A stretch of DNA of 20,282 nucleotides, taken from an uncultured Collinsella sp. (GTDB lineage: Bacteria; Actinomycetota; Coriobacteriia; Coriobacteriales; Coriobacteriaceae). The notes below the pieces were generated by a model. It searched no databases. It was not told where the DNA came from and was given only the letters and a program-made list of their open reading frames with translations. Location: positions 1 to 20,282 of the forward strand of contig CABQLM010000038.1 in assembly GCA_902465105.1 (NCBI GenBank), given 5' to 3'. Shown here piece after piece: positions 15,612 to 20,282 of this stretch; the stretch's first letter is position 1; every line of letters begins with the position of its first letter. A program made the translations under genes and the position numbers.

Positions 15612-15617
15612 TAGAAT
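15612..15617 (+). promoter_or_regulatory. Extended -10 promoter for the aldolase gene
   Basis: TAGAAT is preceded by TGG, an extended -10 pattern, 41 bases ahead of the aldolase start codon. The -35 region is poor (TTTATG-like). An imperfect inverted repeat TTCGT (15572-15576) / ACGAA (15583-15587) sits just upstream and might be a regulator site. The rest of 15464-15657 shows nothing else I can name. Confidence 0.5.
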
Positions 15618-15657
15618 CACAGGCGTTATCGGAGCAACCTTACAGGAGGTTTCTTTT

Positions 15658-16524
15658 ATGCTCGTCAACGCAGCAGACATGCTCAAGAAGGCCGAGGCCG
15701 GCAAGTACGCTCTCGGTGCCTTCAACACCAACAACCTCGAGTGGACCCTGGCTATTCTCCAGGCCGCCGAGGAGGCCAAGTCTCCGCTGATCCTTCAGTG
15801 CACCGCTGGTGCCGCTAAGTGGATGGGCGGTTTCAAGGTCTGCGCCGACATGGTTAAGGCTGCCGTCGAGGCAACGGGCGTTACCGTTCCCGTCGCCCTT
15901 CACCTCGATCACGGTTCTTACGAGGACTGCTTCAAGTGCATCGAGGCCGGCTTCACGTCCATCATGTATGACGGCTCTCACGAGGAGACCTTCCAGCTTA
16001 ACCTCGACCGCACCAAGGAGCTCGTTGAGCTTGCCCACTCCAAGGGCATGTCCATCGAGGCCGAGGTCGGCGGCATCGGCGGCACCGAGGACGGCGTGAC
16101 CTCCAACGGTGAGCTCGCTGATCCTGCTGAGTGCAAGCAGATCGCTGACCTGGGCGTCGACTTCCTTGCCTGCGGCATCGGCAACATCCACGGTGTGTAT
16201 CCCGCCGACTGGGCTGGTCTTTCCTTCGAGCGTCTGAGCGAGATCAAGGCTCAGACCGGTGATCTGCCCCTCGTTCTGCACGGTGGTACCGGCATCCCCG
16301 AGGATCAGATCAAGAAGGCCATCTCCCTGGGCATCTCCAAGATCAACGTCAACACCGACCTGCAGCTTGTCTTCGCTGCCGCCACGCGTGAGTACGTTGA
16401 GGCTGGCAAGGATCAGCAGGGCAAGGGCTATGACCCTCGCAAGCTCCTGAAGCCTGGTCGCGAGGCCATCGTTGCCCGCACCAAGGAGCTCATGGAGGAG
16501 TTTGGCTCCGTCAACAAGGCGTAA
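15658..16524 (+). CDS. fba: Class II fructose-bisphosphate aldolase
   Basis: This is the zinc-dependent aldolase of glycolysis and gluconeogenesis, cleaving fructose 1,6-bisphosphate to dihydroxyacetone phosphate and glyceraldehyde 3-phosphate. Zinc and catalytic motifs are visible: HLDHG at 82-86, EAEVGGIGG from 134, GNIHGVYP with H178, and LHGGTGI with H208. NVNTDLQ near residue 235 fits the phosphate-binding end of the barrel. At 288 residues it is the compact class II type; tagatose-bisphosphate or ketose-bisphosphate aldolases of the same family are hard to exclude. AGGAGGT seven bases upstream fixes ATG 15658. Codon use is strongly biased (GCC, AAG, CTC), as expected for a highly expressed gene. 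A large palindrome follows directly. Confidence 0.93.
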   Translation: MLVNAADMLKKAEAGKYALGAFNTNNLEWTLAILQAAEEAKSPLILQCTAGAAKWMGGFKVCADMVKAAVEATGVTVPVALHLDHGSYEDCFKCIEAGFTSIMYDGSHEETFQLNLDRTKELVELAHSKGMSIEAEVGGIGGTEDGVTSNGELADPAECKQIADLGVDFLACGIGNIHGVYPADWAGLSFERLSEIKAQTGDLPLVLHGGTGIPEDQIKKAISLGISKINVNTDLQLVFAAATREYVEAGKDQQGKGYDPRKLLKPGREAIVARTKELMEEFGSVNKA

Positions 16525-16655
16525 GTAGCGGTTTAACTTTCCCGTCGGAGGCCCCGTTCACCCTACGCTTTTCCCTTGCGCTCACCTGGCTTTGCCAGAA
16601 GTCGCGCAATGGGAAAAGCTCCGGGTGAACGGGGCCTCCTTCGTTAACTCGCTAC
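16525..16655. terminator. 131-nt nested palindrome after fba, presumed terminator
   Basis: Four concentric pairings are visible. The outer one is 16525-16537 with 16643-16655 (11 of 13). Next is a perfect 17-bp stem, 16547-16563 with 16623-16639. Then GCTTTTCCC (16567-16575) pairs with 16611-16619, and TTGCGC (16576-16581) with 16604-16609. CTGGC/GCCAG lies at the tip. A 3x3 internal loop separates the second and third. TTCGTT follows the 17-bp stem. It surely forms a stable structure and can end fba transcription, but it is several times larger than a normal terminator. Confidence 0.75.
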
Positions 16656-16780
16656 AGGGCTACTGGGCTGAATTCATTTTTATAGGTACCGTTTGTCGGT
16701 GTTGAGGGCTCCTTGGCTGGGGCTTTCTTTTTTATCTCGCTACAATGGACTTCAAGAGTTCTAATGACTTGGAGTTTGGT

Positions 16781-18214
16781 ATGGCTGTTATTGATGTGCT
16801 GCCTTCGGATGGGAAGGTTATTGACGAGGGTCCTGTTGGTTGTTCTGTTGATGTTTGCTGTGATGACTTTCGTCATCTCGATGTTGGATTGCCGCCCGAG
16901 ATTCTTCGTCTGAAGGATGCCGGATATTTGACGCAGGCTGTTGCGGCTTGTGATTGTCTTTTGGGGCAGAACCCTGAGCCTTCTCTGGCAGCCTGCGTCC
17001 GTGCCGAGCGGTATCGCATGCTCGAGACTCCGCTTCATTTTTCGGTGCCGCGTGATCGAGCCATTGCGATGATTCGCGAGGAGTGGCCAGAGTTTACCGA
17101 AGAGCAGTTTGACGATCTGATTGATCGCAAGCGTATTGACTGGCGCTTTATCGATGGCGAGCTCTTCGTTCTCGACAACTTCCTCAATTCGCTTCGCGTG
17201 TATCCCAAAGAGGTCCCCGGCATGCGTCCCGATCCTGTGGACGGAATTGCGCTACGCAACCAGATGCTCAAGGAGATGGAATCGCAGAATGGGCTGTCTC
17301 GCGTCATTACCCTTAAGGCGTCCGTGTCTGTCCCCGGTGCTCTTGAGGGGGAGGCCGTTCGCGCGTGGCTTCCCGTTGCTGCCGCCTGCCGTCAACAGTC
17401 TCAGGTCGAAGTTCTCGATATGACGCCGGAGGGGCATGTTGCCCCCGAGGATGCGCCGGCACGCACCGCCTCATGGTGTTCTTCGGCCGATCGCTCGTTC
17501 TCGGTATCCTATCGTTATCACATTAATGCTGCCTATTGCGACATTTATGGAGGTGCGCTGCCCGAACGCCCGTGCATGGATGCACCACTGCCCGAGGACG
17601 CTTCCGAGGACCGACCGCACATCGCGTTTACGCCGTATCTGCGTCAACTGACGGCGCGCATCATGGACGGGCTCGTCGATCCGCTCGATCGTGCTCGGGC
17701 TATCTATGATTATCTGACGCAACATATCGACTATCGATATCAGCCACCGTATCTGCTTTTGGGTTCAATTGCCGATGACTGCGCGCATTCACTTCGTGGG
17801 GATTGCGGCGTTATGGCGCTCACGTTTATCACCATGTGCCGTATTGCTGGCGTGCCCGCCCGTTGGCAGAGTGGCCTGTACGTTGCGCCCGACTCGGTGG
17901 GGCCGCATGACTGGGCGGAGTTCTATACGCCGCAGACTGGTTGGCTAAACGCGGACGTTTCATTCGGCTCTTCTGCTCGAAGGATGGGAGAAGAGTGGCG
18001 TCGCCGCCATTATTTTGGCAATCTCGATCCGTGGCGTATGGTGGCCAACAATCGATTCCAGGCTGAACTCGAGCCCGCTTTCGACGGTATGCGCGAGGAT
18101 CCCTATGATAACCAGATGGGCGAGGCCTCGGTTGACGGACGCGGGTGCCGCCAGCGCGAGATGCTCCGTTCGGTCGAACTCATCGAAATGCTCGAAGTTC
18201 CATTTTCGAGCTAA
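16781..18214 (+). CDS. Transglutaminase-like domain protein
   Basis: The 477-residue protein has a C-terminal transglutaminase-like cysteine-protease fold. The catalytic triad is visible as RGDCG with C342, HDWAEFY with H376 and NADVSFG with D392, in the right order and spacing. The segment LVDPLDRARAIYDYLTQHIDYRY before it is typical of such domains. The N-terminal 150 residues contain repeated acidic and helical stretches and no signal peptide, so it is probably cytoplasmic. Members act as peptidases or amide hydrolases, and the target is not apparent. GGAG eight bases upstream supports ATG 16781; an upstream ATG at 16745 lacks a binding site. TACAAT at 16741-16746 could be a -10 element. 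Codon use is less biased than in fba. Confidence 0.82.
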   Translation: MAVIDVLPSDGKVIDEGPVGCSVDVCCDDFRHLDVGLPPEILRLKDAGYLTQAVAACDCLLGQNPEPSLAACVRAERYRMLETPLHFSVPRDRAIAMIREEWPEFTEEQFDDLIDRKRIDWRFIDGELFVLDNFLNSLRVYPKEVPGMRPDPVDGIALRNQMLKEMESQNGLSRVITLKASVSVPGALEGEAVRAWLPVAAACRQQSQVEVLDMTPEGHVAPEDAPARTASWCSSADRSFSVSYRYHINAAYCDIYGGALPERPCMDAPLPEDASEDRPHIAFTPYLRQLTARIMDGLVDPLDRARAIYDYLTQHIDYRYQPPYLLLGSIADDCAHSLRGDCGVMALTFITMCRIAGVPARWQSGLYVAPDSVGPHDWAEFYTPQTGWLNADVSFGSSARRMGEEWRRRHYFGNLDPWRMVANNRFQAELEPAFDGMREDPYDNQMGEASVDGRGCRQREMLRSVELIEMLEVPFSS

Positions 18215-18229
18215 TCGGCAGAAAGCTGT

Positions 18230-18235
18230 GATAAA
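18230..18235 (+). promoter_or_regulatory. Possible extended -10 for tRNA-Leu
   Basis: GATAAA with TG one base upstream (TGTGATAAA) sits 18 bases before the mature tRNA 5' end, a suitable distance for a short leader. No good -35 is seen. Confidence 0.4.
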
Positions 18236-18253
18236 CTAACTCACGCATTACGT

Positions 18254-18340
18254 GCCCGAGTGGCGGAATTGGCAGACGCAGTGGACTCAAAATCCACCGT
18301 TGGCAACAACGTGCGAGTTCGAGTCTCGCCTCGGGCACCA
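18254..18340 (+). tRNA. tRNA-Leu, anticodon CAA, CCA encoded
   Basis: The acceptor stem GCCCGAG (18254-18260) pairs with CTCGGGC (18330-18336), followed by discriminator A and an encoded CCA. The anticodon stem GTGGA/TCCAC encloses the loop CTCAAAA, giving anticodon CAA for UUG codons. A long variable arm (CGTT/AACG) marks a class II tRNA, and the T arm is GCGAG TTCGAGT CTCGC. All arms are intact, so the gene should be functional. Confidence 0.96.
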
Positions 18341-18359
18341 TACATGCAAGTGAGCGTTC

Positions 18360-18382
18360 AAGGGGGTTGCGGCCCCCTTTTT
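18360..18382 (+). terminator. Intrinsic terminator of tRNA-Leu
   Basis: AAGGGGG (18360-18366) pairs with CCCCCTT (18373-18379) around TTGCGG and runs into five T residues, 19 bases past the tRNA end. Confidence 0.85.
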
Positions 18383-18386
18383 CGTG

Positions 18387-18501
18387 CCGAACTCGCGTGA
18401 GTGCGCGGAGCGTTAGGCAAACAGGCCTGAGGCCTGTTTGTAGCGGAGCGTGGCGAGGGCGCCATGCGCCCGAAGCCCGGGGCTTCGCGAAGCGAAGGCC
18501 C
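18387..18501. repeat. 115-nt insert made of consecutive hairpins
   Basis: Between the two copies of the tRNA tail, perfect palindromes follow one another. CAAACAGGCC-TGA-GGCCTGTTTG lies at 18418-18440, GGGCGC-CAT-GCGCCC at 18457-18471, and GAAGCCC-G-GGGCTTC at 18473-18487. The palindrome CTTCGCGAAG overlaps the last of these. No coding frame of credible quality crosses it. The look is that of a REP/BIME-type intergenic element. Confidence 0.6.
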
Positions 18502-18570
18502 TTCGAGTCTCGCCTCGTGCACCATGCATGCACCTGCGCTTCAAGGGGGCTACGGCCTCCCTTTTTCGTG
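18502..18570 (+). pseudogene. Degenerate copy of tRNA-Leu 3' end with its terminator
   Basis: This segment repeats 18318-18386 at an offset of exactly 184 bases. The T loop, 3' acceptor strand and CCA match at 22 of the first 23 positions, and the terminator is also repeated. The T-stem partner is lost (GGCCC against CTCGC) and no 5' half exists, so no tRNA can fold. AAGGG/CCCTT at 18543-18565 with a T run can still terminate transcription. It may be a tRNA duplication remnant or a former attachment site. Confidence 0.75.
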
Positions 18571-18599
18571 TACGTAATGTGATAACGCGCTGCGCGTGT

Positions 18600-18605
18600 T
18601 ATTAT
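18600..18605 (+). promoter_or_regulatory. Possible -10 element for infC operon
   Basis: TATTAT lies about 180 bases before infC, just past the second terminator, with a weak TGTGAT as possible -35. It would place the hairpins at 18639-18654 and 18735-18768 in the transcribed leader. Confidence 0.3.
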
Positions 18606-18638
18606 CCACAAGGCGTTGTTCCCGCAATGCCCTAAAGA

Positions 18639-18654
18639 GGAACCCGAGGGTTCC
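18639..18654 (+). promoter_or_regulatory. Leader hairpin with an alternative partner upstream of infC
   Basis: GGAACC (18639-18644) pairs with GGTTCC (18649-18654) around CGAG. The same left arm can instead pair with GTTCC at 18618-18622, so two mutually exclusive folds are possible. This would suit a regulatory leader. Confidence 0.4.
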
Positions 18655-18734
18655 CACCTTTTGGCGCCAATGAGCAGCTGACTGGTCATACAACTTAGAT
18701 TCTCTTCCTCATACCGAGGATGTCTATGTTTACG

Positions 18735-18768
18735 ACCTGGTTGCAAAGAAGCGCCGGGTTATTTTTTT
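18735..18768 (+). terminator. Attenuator-type terminator just before infC
   Basis: ACCTGG (18735-18740) pairs with CCGGGT (18754-18759) including one wobble, extended inward by GC/GC, and seven T residues run at 18762-18768. It ends only seven bases before the infC Shine-Dalgarno, inside the operon leader. That is where an attenuator would sit. In Bacillus the homologous operon is attenuated by ribosomal protein L20; an L20 target here is inference. Confidence 0.6.
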
Positions 18769-18787
18769 ATGAATGGAGGTAGGAAAA

Positions 18788-19342
18788 ATAGCTAAGTCTG
18801 ATGACACCCGCATCAACGACGAGATCACTGCATCTTCGTGCCGTTTGATTGGCGTCGATGGCTCTCAGCTCGGCCTGTTCGCCATCCGCGATGCCCAGCG
18901 CGTCGCCGACGATCAGGGTCTCGATCTGGTCGAGATCGCTCCCAACGCGGAGCCGCCGGTCTGCAAGGTCATGGACTACGGTAAGTTCAAGTACCAGCAG
19001 GCCATGAAGGCCAAAGCTGCTCGTAAGAACCAGTCCAAGGTCGAGGTTAAGGAAATGAAGTTCCGACCCAAGATTGACGTTGGCGACTACGAGACCAAGA
19101 AGGGCCACGTTCTGCGTTTCCTCAAGAAGGGCGCACGCGTTAAGATCACCATCATGTTCCGCGGCCGTGAGATGGCTCACCCGGAGCAGGGTCTTAACGT
19201 TCTCGAGCGTCTCGCCGAGGATCTTAAGCCTTACGCTACGGTCGAGTCCAAGCCTAAGATGGAAGGCCGTAACATGCTTATGCTGCTCGCCCCGATTAAG
19301 GGCGCCTTTGATGAGGATAAAGCGGCAAGCGATACCAAGTAA
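18788..19342 (+). CDS. infC: Translation initiation factor IF-3, probable AUA start
   Basis: IF-3 binds the 30S subunit, prevents premature 50S joining and checks the initiator codon. The N-terminal domain begins DDTRINDEI, followed by APNAEPPVCKVMDYGKFKY. A basic linker then leads to the C-terminal domain with KEMKFRPKIDVGDYETK; length is 184 residues. The perfect GGAGGT at 18775-18780 lies seven bases before ATA 18788-18790, which gives (M)AKSDDTRIN. The only upstream ATG (18773) overlaps that GGAGGT and follows the attenuator T run without its own binding site. Rare AUU-type starts in infC are known and allow IF-3 to limit its own synthesis, so AUA is the likely start. The gene leads infC-rpmI-rplT. 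Confidence 0.93.
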   Translation: MAKSDDTRINDEITASSCRLIGVDGSQLGLFAIRDAQRVADDQGLDLVEIAPNAEPPVCKVMDYGKFKYQQAMKAKAARKNQSKVEVKEMKFRPKIDVGDYETKKGHVLRFLKKGARVKITIMFRGREMAHPEQGLNVLERLAEDLKPYATVESKPKMEGRNMLMLLAPIKGAFDEDKAASDTK

Positions 19343-19374
19343 CTAGTGTTCTGTAACCGATTAAGGAGTATTTC

Positions 19375-19566
19375 ATGCCTAAGATGAAGTCCCACAGCGG
19401 CACCAAGAAGCGTTTCCGCAAGACTGGTACCGGCAAGCTTATGCGCGCCAAGGCTTTCAAGAGCCACATCCTGAGCAAGAAGTCCACCAAGCGTAAGCGT
19501 GGCTTCCGTCAGGAGACCGAGATCGCCGCTGCCGACCGCAAGGTCATCAAGTCGCGTCTCGCCTAA
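19375..19566 (+). CDS. rpmI: 50S ribosomal protein L35
   Basis: The 63-residue, very basic protein starts [20 protein letters not shown], the invariant N-terminus of bacterial L35 (bL35), a component of the large ribosomal subunit. Length is normal. AAGGAG nine bases upstream sets ATG 19375. It sits 32 bases after infC and 46 before rplT in the standard infC-rpmI-rplT order, and shows the strong codon bias of ribosomal protein genes. Confidence 0.97.
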   Translation: MPKMKSHSGTKKRFRKTGTGKLMRAKAFKSHILSKKSTKRKRGFRQETEIAAADRKVIKSRLA

Positions 19567-19612
19567 GCTCGCGTTCCCGTTTTTCGTTTAACCGTCTAGG
19601 AGTTGATAGAAC

Positions 19613-19972
19613 ATGGCACGTATTAAGCGCGCTGTTGCCGCCAAGAAGAAGCGCCGTACCGTTATGCACCGTGCGAAGGGTTACTACGGTGCCGCTTCGC
19701 GTACTTACAAGCATGCTAAAGAGCAGGTCCAGCACTCCCTGCAGTATCAGTACCGTGACCGCCGCAATAAGAAGCGCGAGATCCGTTCTCTCTGGATCAC
19801 CCGTATCAACGCTGCTGCTCGTCTGAACGACATCTCTTACTCTCAGTTCATGCACGGCCTGAAGGTCGCCGGTATCGAGCTCGACCGCAAGGTCCTGGCT
19901 CAGATGGCTTACGAGGACATCGAGTCCTTCAACGAGCTGGCTACCATCGCCAAGAAGGCTCTCGAGGCCTAA
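19613..19972 (+). CDS. rplT: 50S ribosomal protein L20
   Basis: The 119-residue basic protein starts MARIKRAVAAKKKRRTVMHR and continues AKGYYGAASRTYKHAKEQV, then LWITRINAAARLNDISYSQF, all diagnostic of bL20. It is an early assembly protein of the large subunit that binds 23S rRNA, and in several bacteria it represses its own operon through the leader mRNA. TAGGAG ten bases upstream sets ATG 19613. It is the last gene of the operon, closed by a strong terminator 23 bases later. Confidence 0.97.
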   Translation: MARIKRAVAAKKKRRTVMHRAKGYYGAASRTYKHAKEQVQHSLQYQYRDRRNKKREIRSLWITRINAAARLNDISYSQFMHGLKVAGIELDRKVLAQMAYEDIESFNELATIAKKALEA

Positions 19973-19994
19973 TTGATTCTCTTGAATCGCTAGG

Positions 19995-20030
19995 GGAGTG
20001 TCGCGCTGTGCGCGGCGCTCCTTCTTTTTA
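19995..20030 (+). terminator. Intrinsic terminator of infC-rpmI-rplT
   Basis: A 12-bp stem with two G-T wobbles, 19995-20006 with 20010-20021, closes TGT and is followed by TTCTTTTTA. This is a classic Rho-independent terminator. Confidence 0.9.
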
Positions 20031-20075
20031 TCTAAGGCGCTGGTTTATATAGCAAAAGCGCGGGTAGATAGACAC

Positions 20076-20273
20076 TTACAGGTGACCGATCTTTATATAT
20101 CTCTTAACCGAAGGGTCATCATCTGATACGTGCAGTATTTCTGCACCAGCCTTTCTATTACTTATATAGGAAGCGATATATTGTGTAGGACTTGTGAAGA
20201 GTGAAATTGACGTCCCACATCGCTTCGCGGTCTGGCAATATATCTCCTTGCCGCGCGGCCCGGTTCGACCGGA
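20076..20273 (-). other. Leftward open frame without a start, possible gene remnant
   Basis: Reading leftward, 65 sense codons run from just after TGA (20274-20276) to TAA (20076-20078). The C-terminal part (AGAEILHVSDDDPSVKRY, then IKIGHL) has a protein-like composition, but no ATG, GTG or TTG start lies in the frame. The region is clearly richer in A and T than the rest of the window. It may be the tail of a decayed or frameshifted acquired gene, or just intergenic sequence. I do not recognise a family. A small hairpin GTGCAG/CTGCAC (20130-20146) and a GATATATTG/CAATATATC inverted repeat (20175, 20236) lie within it. Confidence 0.25.
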
Positions 20274-20282
20274 TCAGCCGCT

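Noticed and set aside
15562..15657. Upstream extension of fba
   Set aside because: It spans the promoter-like TAGAAT and the strong AGGAGGT that serves ATG 15658.
18318..18570. CRISPR array or complete tandem tRNA genes
   Set aside because: There are only two imperfect copies with one spacer-like insert, and the second copy lacks the D and anticodon arms.
18180..18746. A 188-codon leftward frame across the tRNA-Leu region
   Set aside because: It runs through an intact tRNA, two terminators and a palindromic insert; part of it is the well-known spurious peptide produced by translating tRNA antisense.

Overview
The window is a high-GC bacterial chromosome segment with housekeeping gene content. 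It holds translation, stringent-response, glycolysis and amino-acid transport genes, strong AGGAGG-type ribosome binding sites and no plasmid or phage genes. Gene content, GC-rich codon use, monoderm-type lipoprotein signals and the style of the proteins suggest a gut Coriobacteriia member, most likely Collinsella. That assignment is inference from familiarity, not a database result.

Left part (1-6051): the N-terminal part of homoserine dehydrogenase runs leftward off the edge. A 476-base intergenic region follows and carries the last codons of a vanished livJ-like gene. Then comes a complete rightward branched-chain amino acid ABC transporter operon, livJ-livH-livM-livG-livF, closed by a GC-rich hairpin. 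A strong hairpin lies between livJ and livH, so the abundant binding protein may be expressed above the membrane and ATPase subunits.

Middle (6052-8983): a 20-bp inverted repeat, a cutC-family gene, a HIT/GalT-like gene coupled to it, and a convergent bile acid:sodium symporter-family transporter. A divergent regulatory region follows.

Central block (8984-15463): a 1095-residue fusion of a RecJ single-strand exonuclease with a RecQ-like SF2 helicase, then 15 bases later a bifunctional (p)ppGpp synthetase/hydrolase, then a glyoxalase II-like metallo-beta-lactamase-fold hydrolase. The fusion puts the two end-processing activities of RecF-pathway recombination in one chain and is the most striking gene here.

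Right part (15464-20282): class II fructose-bisphosphate aldolase followed by a 131-nt nested palindrome, a transglutaminase-like protein, and tRNA-Leu(CAA) with its terminator. A 69-nt degenerate second copy of the tRNA 3' end plus terminator lies 184 bases downstream, separated by a hairpin-packed insert. The infC-rpmI-rplT translation operon follows. infC appears to start at a rare AUA codon and is preceded by a terminator-like attenuator. The last 250 bases are AT-richer and contain only a possible leftward coding tail that lacks a start.
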